64,000 nt of DNA from Blastocystis hominis. Its lineage: Eukaryota; Sar; Bigyra; Opalinata; Blastocystidae. The notes under the pieces are model-generated. The model worked only from the letters and a program-made list of their open reading frames with translations. It searched no databases and had not been told where the DNA came from. Each line of letters opens with the position of its first letter. Position 1 is the stretch's first letter. Positions 53,688 to 63,415 of this stretch are shown here, piece by piece. The stretch spans positions 255,929 through 319,928 of the forward strand of contig NW_013171821.1 in assembly GCF_000151665.1 (NCBI RefSeq), written 5' to 3'. A program made the translations under genes and the position numbers.

Positions 53688-53739
53688 TTAGGGAAGCATC
53701 TAGGGTTAAAAGAGAAAATATAAATATATAAATATATAA

Positions 53740-54168
53740 ATGAATAGACCTACTCACACTTTGAATCCCAATACTGGCCGAGAAATCCAAATCAACGGAG
53801 TTCGCTTCTGGAACCTTCTCAAGCGTGGATACAAGTACGACGAGAAATTGAATCGCTTGTACGATACACCATTACCACCAGGTACGACGAAGTACGTTCC
53901 CAAGTCGAGAATACTTTCTCCCAGCAATCGCTCCATGATTATTGGTGGCACAGCATACTACGAGTTACTCCATGACAACTACAGACGCGTAAAAGGACAA
54001 TGGGTGAAAATGACCAAAGAAGAAGCTAAGGCATACGATAATGATCCAGACATTAGCATTGCATTCGCTGACCCCAATTCTAGTGATTCTGATTCATCGG
54101 AATCCGAGTTCTACGACATCGATGAATTCGAGTACGATGCGGATGGTCATGCCATTTTCCCATTCTAG
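53740..54168 (+). CDS. Polinton small protein with NPxTGR-type motif
   Basis: 142 residues, TATAAATG start. It opens with TLNPNTGREIQINGVRFWNL, a pattern like the NP-TGR-I core of the two-cysteine adaptor domain of large DNA viruses but without the cysteines. It may recur weakly (LSPSNRSMIIGGTAYYELL). The tail is Ser/Asp/Glu-rich. The downstream polymerase begins with the same motif, hinting at a shared docking partner. Confidence 0.55.
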   Translation: MNRPTHTLNPNTGREIQINGVRFWNLLKRGYKYDEKLNRLYDTPLPPGTTKYVPKSRILSPSNRSMIIGGTAYYELLHDNYRRVKGQWVKMTKEEAKAYDNDPDISIAFADPNSSDSDSSESEFYDIDEFEYDADGHAIFPF

Positions 54169-54266
54169 GGATGCCTTCGGTAGCTCAAGGAGGAAGCCAA
54201 GCTCCTAACTATTTCACTTTGGTCACACGTGTATCACCACTTAAAGATTTTGTGACCCTTATATAA

Positions 54267-57200
54267 ATGAGTTCACAACGCGTAGGATATACTATCAACC
54301 CTGAGACTGGAAAACAAATCAAAATCGGTGGACCGACCTGGAAACGATTGGCCGCCAAGTACTACATGATCGGCGATACGTTCACCGATCAGACCATTCC
54401 TGACACGAGAGCCTATCTCTCGAGAAAGGTGTTTGGATTAAATATACCCGATGAATATATCGCCTTTTTCGCACCCTCAAAACGTGGGTTGCGTAAACGT
54501 GAAGTTGAGAAACACTATGATGACAGTGATAGTTTCCCTGAGCCTCCGAAACGTCCGTCACGCAAACGAGTGTGTGATCCTGCTGGAAAGCGCAAGTATC
54601 TCGTCGTGGGAAGCAAGGCATGGAACGAGCGCTACCTCGAGTACGAGTGGGATGGGCACAAGTTCGGTGAGAAGCGACAACGTCACTTACCCGGTTACCT
54701 GAACACCGTGGAGAAGAGACGTGAAATGAGACGCAATAAGGCATACGAACGCTTCGATCGCAAGGTATCACAGGGACGATTGAGTGATGTGATCGACTCG
54801 TCACTTGGATATGCACTCACGTACTATCACACCGTGCAAGGAGACATGTACAAGGAGTGGGTGAAAGAGAAACGAACCAAGAAGGACTTTCGTCTCAACA
54901 ACGATTTTGACAACAGGTTGTGGGTTCGACTACCGGGTGAGAAGAGCGATGAGGAAGTGGAACCCATCAATCTCATATTCGATGAGACAAATGAATTCAA
55001 TGAAGTCTTGAAAAAGTTCATCATCAATGGTATGCGTGAATACAATCAATGTTTCATCACCATCATGGCATACAACCTCATGTGGACACATGACGGAGAT
55101 TCCAAGATCCTCAACCTCACAGATGATCGATTGGGACACCTCCGCATCGTTCGCCGAGATCGCATCGACGATTGGATCGAGGAGTATCGGAAGTGGTACA
55201 AAAATGCTGTGGAAGAACAAGAGACAGAGGGCAGTGGCTTCGTGTACGCTGGTTGGATCGGCTTCCATATCGAGATGTTCCCACTACGCTCATTCGTGGG
55301 GTACAAGCAGCACACACCGTTCGTCATCGGACGCACAGCGCTCAACCCGGATTTCGATGACAACCGGTGCCTGCAGCGGTGTCTCATTCTGGCCAGTGAA
55401 GGTGGACACAAGATCGTCGCGAATCGCAAGATTGGCGATGCAACCGTGTACAACAAGTGGTGGAAACAACCCGACAAGTACAAGGTGTTCGGAGTGACCA
55501 TTCACGAGGTGGAGGAGGCGATGGGCATTCGTGACAATACACCCTTCGATGCGAGTGAAGAGAAATTCGCCGCATTGGAGGCATTGTTGAAAGTATCACT
55601 CAATGTCTTCGAGGTCACACTCTTGCCTGGGTACATCGATAAGTCAAAGGAACAATTCGATTTATTCACGTGCGATGTCGTGTACAAAGGTAAGGAGAAA
55701 TCACGTTCCCCTCTCTCCCTCTGCATCTTGAACGATCTGAATCTACCTGAGGGAACGCCCAAACACTTCTTGTACATCAAGGACTTGAATGATTTCAAGC
55801 ATCGTGTGACACGACGAAGTGATGCGAAGAATGAAAACCTTTCGAGAAACGCGAAGTGCAGATTCTGTAACGACTTCTTCGGATCTCGCAAAGCCGTTCA
55901 TGATCATGAAGTACAGGTACATCGAGAACTTGTCGATGAGAGTGATCAGTACGATTTGTCGAACGAGGAGACTCGGTTGCGATTCACCAACCAGCGATAT
56001 GAAATGCCAGCACCGGTTGTCGTGTACGCTGACTTCGAGTCGGCCATTGACGACAAGAACAAACACAAGCCGATCATGTTGTCCTGTCTAGCCGTGTCTC
56101 GTATCCCAGCCATTAACAACCAACTTCGAGTCTTCCATGCACCACATGAGAGCGAAGAAGACCTTCGTCCTTTCATGGACTATCTCACACAATTGCAGAG
56201 CAGAGTGAAAGAGTATCTCTTCGATGAATTACCACTCGAGAACTCTCCGAGCATCGAGAGGGACTTTCGTGCAACAACCGTGTGTCCCTTCTGTCACAAG
56301 AAACTGGAAAACGACAAAGTGAGACATCACGCACATGTGGCAGGTGAATACACCACAGGAAAGGGAGGGATATGCAACTTCAAAGCTGGGCAGTACATCT
56401 GCACCTGTTGTACCAAGTGTAATCTCCAACTCTCCTTCAACAAGAAGAACTATCGTCTACCCGTATACTTCCACAATGGGTCACACTACGATTTCACATT
56501 CATCATGAAACTCATCGCAGCTCATTCAACCTCTAGTGACTCCTTGGAGGTCATTCCAACCACTGAAGACAAGGAGATGCAGATCGAATACAATGGCATA
56601 CAATTCAAGGACTCGTTGAAGCTCATCAGCAGTCCTCTCAGATCCATTGTGGCACAGACACTCGGAGGGAACCTCGATTTGTACGTGCACACCAAACAAC
56701 AACTACGCAAATACTGTGAATCACGAGGTAAGCAATGGAAGGACGAGTACATCGATCTGTTGACACGGAAAGAACCCATGTTCTACAGTCTCATCAAATC
56801 ATACGAGTCATTGAACAATACCACCATTCCTTCTCGTGAACAATGCATTGATGACATGAAGGGAGAAATGATGCCCCAAGACGAATATGAACACATGGTG
56901 AAGCTGTGGAAGACCTTCGACATCAAGACATGGGGTGAATACTACGAGTTGTACAATGTACTCGATGTAACTCTCATGGCTGATGCATTCGAGCACTTCC
57001 GCGTTACCACGACTGAAGGCATTCGGTGTTGATCCGATGCACTACATCACAGCACCACAAATGGCCTATTCGCTCTTCTTAAAGGTCACAATGGAGGGCG
57101 ATCATAGCGAGAGTAGCCTCATGACCCTCGCAAGGAAATGGGCTCAGTACATCATGCGCATCAACGCGAATGAGGGACTTGAGGAGAAACAACTCGTAAA

Positions 57201-58782
57201 AGTGTTCTTGAATCGCATGGGTGAATTCTATGAAAGCAAGGGAATTCGATTGATGGAGACAAATGAGATCGATGACTTCATGCGTCTACTCAAGAATCTG
57301 CGAGGAGGCATCACTCAGATCGTGAAACGACATGCCAAAGTCAACCTTGACAGCACCGCCAACAACGGAGGGCAATCATCCATCTACTACCTCGACGCCA
57401 ACAACCTGTATGGTGGAGCCATGCACAGAATGATGCCTTACGAATTAGTGGGTGTACCCGAACGACGAGAAATAATGGAAAGGATCAACCGTGATCCGAA
57501 TGGGTGGGTACAATCACTCAAGACATTCGGTAAATATGGGTTCTTCATCGAGTGTGATATCGAGGCACCAGTGGAGCTGCACGACAAGTTCAATGACTTG
57601 CCATTCTTCCCCGTACAGAAGGCAGGTATGTACTCAGACGGAATCAAGAAGTACGCAGCGAAGAACGATATTGTGGACAAGGTCAAAGAGGTGAATACAC
57701 CGAAACTCATCTGCGATCTTGTACCTCGACGCAAATATCTCGTACACTACTCTCTGCTGCAATTGGGTCTTCAACAGGGTTATCACGTCACGCACATCCA
57801 CCGCATCATCCGTTTCAAACAAGCACCGTTCATATTCGAGTACGTCAACATGCTGAGTGAAAAACGAGCCAAATCAAAAACCACCGTAGAAAAGAACCTG
57901 TACAAATTATTAGCAAACTCCACCTATGGAAAATTCGTGGAGACTGGGTTGAAGCGAATGAAGGTGAAGTTCGCTAGCACATGGAATGAACGTGAAGCCA
58001 TCATCCAGAAGCACGGATACGACATGATCGCAGGAACCACCATGTATTCCGAAAATCTGATCGGCATCAAATTGAACACACCGGTGCGCAAGGTAGAAAA
58101 GCCTTTCTTCATCGGGTTCGCTATCCTCGACATGTCGAAGCACATTATTTACGACTTCTATTACAATGTGCTCAAGACGACATTCGACAGTGTAGAGTTA
58201 TTGGGACAGGACACGGACTCACTCATCGTGCAGTTGAACGACCGTGGTAACATCGTCCACAAAATGTGCGACATGTACAAGTCGTTTGACTTTTCTGAGT
58301 TGGATAACACGAGCTACTTCTACGGAGAACTCGTAAAATACTACGAGCATGAAGTGGACAAGAGCAAGTTCCCTTCATTGGACTCGTTCCTCAATTTCAA
58401 CAAGAAGTTGCCTGGTCCTATCTTCAAGGACGAGCACAACGGACATCGTATCACTGAGTTCGTGGGACTTAGACCGAAGATGTACTGCTTGGTTGATGAG
58501 AAGCATGTGATACACAACGCAGCGAAGGGAGTTCCTCGCAATGTGGTGATCGATGGTGAGAGAATGAGCGTGAAGAACATCGAGCTGTACAAGCGCGTCC
58601 TTGAAGCAGAGAAGAAGGAAGACGCAGTGATCGAAGGCACTTTCAAGCGTATCAACAACCAGGCCTTCAATATCAGCACGAAGGAGCAGACTAAGACACT
58701 TATGACTTGCACGGACAACAAGAGATGGATCTTGGACGACAACATACACACACTTGCATTCGGGCATTATAGACTCAAGTAA
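54267..58782 (+). CDS. polB: Polinton protein-primed DNA polymerase B region
   Basis: About 1,500 codons of family B DNA polymerase starting at TATAAATG. N-terminal NPETGKQIKIGG motif, then a basic region, a domain with DNRCLQRCLILASEGG, a C2H2-like finger (CRFCNDFFGSRKAVHDHEVQ), exonuclease motifs VVYADFESAI and NGSHYDFTFIMK, a Cys/His cluster CPFCHKKL...HHAHVAGEY, and the polymerase motifs YYLDANNLYGGAMH (A), LYKLLANSTYGK (B) and LGQDTDSLIV (C). It replicates the element using a protein primer bound to the terminal repeats. Size and domain order are usual for Polintons. Confidence 0.9.
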
Positions 58783-58804
58783 GGGAAGCAATCTTTCACT
58801 TTGG

Positions 58805-59238
58805 ACAACCATGGATACCATGGCCTACAATGGAAGTCAGGTTAACATTGCAGAAATTTGCCGAAATTGGCAGTCATGGGTTTCCGCGCGTTTCTTGTTA
58901 TGGGTATCGAGGTGACCAGGTAGGCAATGGCAGAAAATGGCCGAAAATGGTCGAAAATGATCACATTGACCAGCAATAACAACCATAATAGTCATGGATA
59001 TCGCACATTTCAGCACTCGTGTTTTACTCATGAGTGCTGAAATTCTTATGAAACGCAAAAATCAAGGTACCAGTTGAGGGGGTCTGAGGGGTGACTTTGG
59101 GGGATTTTTTGTGTTCTGACGGGAATACGCGAAAACAAAGATGGGGTCAGAGGGGCGACTTTGAGCCGCGCACTCTCGTAGATGAGGTCGGAGGGGCGAC
59201 TTTGGGTTCCGCGTGTTTCCCGTCATTCCCCTACTACT
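58805..59238 (-). repeat. Right terminal inverted repeat of the Polinton
   Basis: Inverted copy of 36181-36614, ending CCCCTACTACT, about 20 bp after the polymerase region. Confidence 0.95.
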
Positions 59239-59244
59239 TATGTA
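59239..59244 (+). repeat. Right target-site duplication TATGTA
   Basis: Exact copy of 36175-36180. Removing the element and one copy restores a continuous host intergenic sequence. Confidence 0.9.
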
Positions 59245-59718
59245 GCTCTGTTAATTTGATATTTATAGAGTAGTACGAATCAAACCCTGCTTTCGTAAAT
59301 ATTAAAAGCCAGAGTATTTAAAAATCAATGTCTTGTATTGTATCAATGGTGACCGTCATGAACATCTTTCTATTATTTGTACAGAATTGGAGGCTATACC
59401 GAACTGTCTTTATACATACATATAAAAAAGCATAGAATCAAAGAGGAAAACACCTAGTCTAGTTGAATCTTCGATATGGGTATCAACTCTTTGTTGCTAT
59501 CGATAGTACCGTTAGATTGCTATGTTGGTCAATCCCTTGTGTAGGTATTGATGATTTCGTGAAGATGGTCTTTCATTGAAGTGAAAACATACATACGTTT
59601 TAACCCTCACTTTTTCTTTCTCCATGCATAATTGTATATTCTAGCGCGGTTTTCCAGCTTATACTTACTGAAGACAATATCCCGATGTTAGTGATATTGG
59701 TGAAAAGATATTAGAAAT
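59245..59718. other. Intergenic region right of the Polinton
   Basis: About 470 bp, AT-rich. It would have been the far upstream region of the casein kinase gene before the insertion. No gene seen. Confidence 0.5.
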
Positions 59719-59934
59719 ATGAAGCTTTTCAATTGGTCAAGCCCACCATACGGCCTGCAGGTGCTGCGAAATTTGGGCGAGGTGGAAGTCATAGACTCAG
59801 ACAGTTCAATGCAATGGAATGGAACGATAATAGTTGTATGTGTCGTATGTGTAATGCTTCTGGGTATTGGAGGGTGGATATATTGGAAACAGCGGAACCA
59901 AAGGCGCAGGTATTCCTTGTTAAAACTGAAATAA
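59719..59934 (+). CDS. Small single-pass membrane protein, tentative
   Basis: 71 codons: an N-terminal polar part (MKLFNWSSPPYGLQVLRNLG), a clear membrane helix (TIIVVCVVCVMLLGIGGWIY) and a basic end (KQRNQRRRYSLLKLK). A second overlapping frame (59733-60098) also looks partly coding (KPGHDIDPFVLYLAALGKKI), so a spliced arrangement cannot be excluded. No family recognised. Confidence 0.35.
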   Translation: MKLFNWSSPPYGLQVLRNLGEVEVIDSDSSMQWNGTIIVVCVVCVMLLGIGGWIYWKQRNQRRRYSLLKLK

Positions 59935-60147
59935 AGGTATCTAGAAAGCCTGGCCATGACATCGATCCCTTTGTATTATATTTAGCTGCACTTGGGAAAA
60001 AGATCAAGCGAGAAAAAGGAATCACATTGCAACCCCAGATCATCATTTCTCAAGCACCCAATAAAAGAGTGCGTTCCAATTTCAATCGCTACCCCTAGGG
60101 ACAGTAGAAGCCCATCAAATTTGTATTGTTTGATGAATACAAAAAAA

Positions 60148-60229
60148 CGACAACGACGTGATTCGAACACGCGCGGGAAAATCCCATTAACTTAGCAGGC
60201 TAACGCCTTAACCACTCGGCCACGTTGTC
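60148..60229 (-). tRNA. tRNA-Ser (GCT), copy 1
   Basis: 82 nt including discriminator G. Acceptor GACAACG/CGTTGTC, D arm GGCCGAGTGGTTAAGGC, anticodon loop CTGCTAA with anticodon GCT, a long class II variable arm (GGGATTTTCCC), T arm GTTCGAATC. No intron. Confidence 0.92.
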
Positions 60230-60462
60230 CTCTAACCACACCCAAATACTACACTACATAAAAGACACGAATCGGGGGGTTGATTTGAAGGAATAAATAA
60301 CAAGAAAACAACACAATAGACTTTTTTCTTTATAAAACACACCCTATTTTTCAATCTTCAAAGAGATCAAAGAAAAAATAGTATTTGAAATAATAATAAT
60401 ATTAATAATAGTAGTAACTATAGAATTAATCAATACTACTATAAGATCAAAATAGTAAAAAA

Positions 60463-60544
60463 CGACAACGACGTGATTCGAACACGCGCGGGAAAATCCC
60501 ATTAACTTAGCAGGCTAACGCCTTAACCACTCGGCCACGTTGTC
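60463..60544 (-). tRNA. tRNA-Ser (GCT), copy 2
   Basis: Identical to the copy at 60148 over all 82 nt, same strand, 315 bp away. The flanks are not similar beyond a few bases (AAAAACGACA on the 3' side), so the repeat unit is little more than the tRNA. Confidence 0.92.
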
Positions 60545-60672
60545 TTTGAATTCTATCTGAAGATTGCTCACTTAAGTAGCACTACCATTCGCTTGCATGA
60601 TACCGATTGAAGTGCAAATTGTCGATCTGAATACAGTCGAAAAAGCATTGCAATTCCATTTTTTATTTCATT

Positions 60673-61221
60673 ATGCAAGCGATCCGCAAAGTCTCCACTA
60701 CTTTAATGCCAGGGTTGGCGAAACGTTCCCTCATCGTAGTACATGTTAACTGCATAACGAAAAAAGGTGAATTGTAGATGGCGAGAAATCACTCGTAGGA
60801 TGTGAGAATGAGTTCAAAAAGGAGTGCATTGCGAACGGAAATAAGAGGTAGCGTTCTATAATAGTTTTTTGGTTAATTTTCAGCTTGAGGGAAAAAGGGA
60901 TCGCTCGCTTCGATATCGTGCAGGTAATCCATCATTCAAGTGGATTCTCTATAGGAGAAGGAGGATCCGCGCCATTTCCGTCTCTGTGAAGTATTCCATA
61001 ACAATAAATTTCACATCCAGGTGTACTATAACGAAGAGGCAATGAAATCACATCGCACGACGCCACATTTCCTTCGTTTCAACCAGATGTGCGATGTCCT
61101 CCTAGCCGAGCCGCGCACCCGCTGCGTCTTTGACAGCATCTGTCCCGAAGACGAATCCCTTTGGAAAGCAAATGTCGCAAAAGAGTTCCCTGTTTTGGAA
61201 AAACAAACACGGAAGAAATGA
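60673..61221 (+). CDS. ABM (antibiotic biosynthesis monooxygenase) domain protein
   Basis: Four introns (60767-60798, 60848-60883, 60924-60954, 60991-61020) give a small protein of about 139 residues with one ABM ferredoxin-like domain: SLIVVHVNCITKK, KSLREKGIARFDIVQEKEDP, FRLCEVYYNEEAMKSHRTTP and HFLRFNQMCDVLLAEPRTR. Such proteins are dimeric, act on small aromatic or reactive compounds, and are common in bacteria. The N-terminus MQAIRKVSTTLMPGLAKRS could be an organelle import signal. The gene ends 6 bp from the stop of the convergent SDH gene. Confidence 0.75.
61202..61209 (-). terminator. TGTTTGTT 3'-end motif of the SDH anchor gene
   Basis: Minus-strand octamer 19 nt past the SDH stop, lying inside the last codons of the convergent ABM gene. 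Confidence 0.7.
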
Positions 61222-61227
61222 TAACAC

Positions 61228-61814
61228 TTATTCCTCCTTATTCTGAATCTTGGGTCTCCACAGGGCCTTAATGGTGGCAGTCAAACCATCGGAGGTAGCA
61301 TTAAGGTAGAGAAGTCCAAACATACCAAGGAGCGACAAGAAAAGAGTAGCAATCTTCAGACTCTTTCCGAGCATCTAGTTGTCACTCCAAATAGAGAGAC
61401 TCACAGGTCCGCAATAATCGCTAAAGATATGGCTCATACCAATGCAACCGTGAAGAGGATAAAGCACGCACAAAACGTAATCAATAGGCACCTAAACTGT
61501 TAATCTACAAAAATACCCCTCACGCAAAGAGCAGAAGGTGCTAATACAAATGAGACGGGGACGAGGCAAGCAGCAGTGAGCTGGCTGTAGTGGAAAATCT
61601 TCTCGTGAAGATTGGTGGAATCGGCTAAAATAAAGAACAGAACGAAATAAAAACCATTCCACAAACCTTCCCACAGGGTTCTTGGCTTAGCAGGAGAAGA
61701 GTAGTTGTAGGGAGTATGGAATCTGACAAAAACGGGTGCCACGGAAGAAGCATAGCAAGAAATGCTCTTAGCAGACATCTGTCCGAGACGGAGAGCTCTC
61801 ATAGTCATAGCCAT
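61228..61814 (-). CDS. Succinate dehydrogenase membrane anchor subunit (SDHD-like)
   Basis: Cytochrome b small anchor of complex II. Three introns (61624-61665, 61492-61523, 61375-61404). The N-terminus MAMTMRALRLGQMSAKSISC looks like an import presequence. The spliced body has three membrane helices: IFHYSQLTAACLVPVSFVLA with a His in the family position, VLCVLYPLHGCIGMSHIFSD with the HG...DY heme/quinone motif, and IATLFLSLLGMFGLLYLNA. Length about 160 residues. The flavoprotein and iron-sulfur subunits are not in the window. Weak overall conservation is normal for this subunit. Confidence 0.75.
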
Positions 61815-62136
61815 GGTTTCTGCTGGGTTTCTGAACTTTTTGTGATGGGGTTAGATCAAGCTATATAACCGCGGGGATTCGTATGTTTCCGATATACATG
61901 AATGAGCATTAAGAGGCGTAGCCGTTGCTATTTCTGAATGCTCTACCGGTTATTTTGACATACACCTGCTTCTAAAGATTCTTTGCATGGAGTACGAATT
62001 CGACTATTAGGAAACCGTTATTTTATTGGAGAATAAGGTCTGCAATGCAACGCATTGGTGCTTGGCGTGAATACTCACCTTTTGACTCCAACTGAGTTTT
62101 AACCGCTCTAGTTTAAGTCCAATTATTGGTAACAGG
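61815..62136. other. Divergent promoter region
   Basis: About 320 bp between SDHD-like and TXNDC12-like genes. A TATATAA-like stretch lies at 61861-61867, upstream of the minus-strand gene. No coding signal. Confidence 0.45.
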
Positions 62137-62554
62137 ATGAGCGCTGGAAAGTATTTTGGTGAGGACTACAACTGGAAGCCGTTTAAGGAAGGACTGCAGG
62201 AAATCTGCGAGACGAAAAAGCCTGGCATCATCTTAATCGGGAAAGAATGGTGCGAGTCCTGCAAAAAGACGGGTGTGAAATTTCAGAATGATAAAGAGCT
62301 TCTGGAGTTAAGTCGCAATTTCGTCATGATCTCATGCTACGATAACGAGGAACCCGACTATGATGAATTTCGACCTGGTAGAGGTCGTGTGGTATCGGTC
62401 ATTTGTAGATGGTATTTATTATCCTCGATTCTTTTTTGTTAATCGTGATGGAGTTATTGATTACAGCATTGCAAGTCGAAAGGAAGGCGAGCTCTATCGT
62501 TATTTCTACACTTCTGTCGACACGTTCAAGGAACAAATGAGAAAGCTTCTGTAG
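62137..62554 (+). CDS. TXNDC12/ERp18-like thioredoxin-fold protein
   Basis: One intron (62378-62408) gives about 128 residues. YNWKPFKEGLQEICETKKPG and IILIGKEWCESCKKTG carry a thioredoxin-type CxxC (CESC). The second half, FRPDGIYYPRFFFVNRDGVI and YRYFYTSVDTFKEQM, matches the cis-Pro region (YPR) and end of TXNDC12/AGR proteins. No signal peptide is visible at this start, so unlike human ERp18 it would be cytosolic unless an upstream exon is missing. Disulfide reductase or isomerase activity is inferred from CxxC. Confidence 0.8.
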
Positions 62555-62583
62555 TGGTGGTCTTGAATGTTCGTTGTCCATCC

Positions 62584-62591
62584 TGTTTGTT
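62584..62591 (+). terminator. TGTTTGTT 3'-end motif of thioredoxin-like gene
   Basis: Exact octamer 30 nt past the stop. Confidence 0.7.
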
Positions 62592-62800
62592 GGGAAAGAT
62601 TTTCGTGTTGTAACACTTTCGCGTACGAGAAAACATCGAAACGTGTACAAATACTATTTTTCCAAAAAATGGAAATGGGGTTTTAAAAACCCGATCAAAC
62701 CGATGGAAGCTGAAACCCACCAGCTACTTCTAAAATACATTTTTTTAGCGAAGTGTTTTTTACTTGCCGTAGGTTTTGAGTTGCTTTTTCTAAAACACAG

Positions 62801-63095
62801 ATGGGTAAGGGCTCAAATGTTCAGAAGAAGCAAGCGGCTCGTGCTCGCCACGAGAAGGAAGCCAGCAAGCCTCAGGGAGGAGGTGGTCTGGCTGGAAAAG
62901 CTTCTCGTACTGGAGCAAATGCCCCGAAGGTAGTTTGCCAGATTTGCAGAGTATTGGCTTGTTGAAGTGGGTTATGCGTAGACGGAGTTCATGGCTTCCC
63001 AGTCGGACTCTCAGCTTATGGGTCATGTTGAAAACAAGCATCCCAACAAGACCTTCGCTGACTGCTTCCCTGAGCGTGCCAAGGCCAAGGCGTAG
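62801..63095 (+). CDS. Small zinc-finger protein (At2g23090/4F5-like)
   Basis: One intron (62951-62981) leaves about 87 residues. The N-terminus MGKGSNVQKKQAARARHEKE is the 4F5/SERF-like basic helix, then a Gly-rich linker. The finger VVCQICRTEFMASQSDSQLM with GHVENKHPNKTFADCFP supplies Cys2-His2. This arrangement matches a widespread small eukaryotic family of unknown function. The start directly follows CAG, so an upstream non-coding exon is possible. Confidence 0.8.
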
Positions 63096-63115
63096 ATAGC
63101 ATAGCCATCTTTGCT

Positions 63116-63123
63116 TGTTTGTT
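63116..63123 (+). terminator. TGTTTGTT 3'-end motif of zinc-finger gene
   Basis: Exact octamer 21 nt past the stop. Confidence 0.7.
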
Positions 63124-63415
63124 CGATTCATGTGGTGATTGGAGTTTTTTGCTAAGCATTCGATTTGCACACTGTTGCTGCTATGAATGGAATATGGGAT
63201 GGGCAAATTGTTACTACTTAAAGTATAACGAACATTTCTCTAATTTTTCGTTTTTGTTGATTAATAACTATCTCTTAGTCTTTTTGTCACAAGATTCGCC
63301 TTTTGAGGTTTGTTTCTGTTGTGTATGGTGAGTTCGTGAATTCTTGACTATCATAAACCACTGTACGAACACTGTACCACTCATTTCACTCACATTAATT
63401 CAATTCTCTACAAGA
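63124..63415. other. Promoter region of the uL18 gene
   Basis: About 290 bp of T-rich sequence without a gene. Confidence 0.4.

Larger units (their letters stand above)
36181..59238. mobile_element. Polinton/Maverick element
   Basis: A 23,058-bp element bounded by 434-bp terminal inverted repeats beginning AGTAGTAGGGG and flanked by a TATGTA duplication. Contents: fibre or spike-like structural proteins, coiled-coil protein, adenovirus-type protease with a Gly-Gly-rich likely substrate, KilA-N protein, FtsK/HerA-type packaging ATPase, jelly-roll capsid region, retroviral-type integrase and protein-primed family B DNA polymerase. That is the full Polinton replication, packaging and integration set. 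It has no introns, unlike all its neighbours, and shows no host TGTTTGTT motif. It looks nearly whole, with about two or three breaks. The near-identical repeats and intact duplication indicate a recent insertion. Confidence 0.95.

Noticed and set aside
59733-60098. 121-codon frame overlapping the small membrane protein
   Set aside because: Part of it looks coding, but no family, start context or splice model favours it. It is mentioned only as an alternative.
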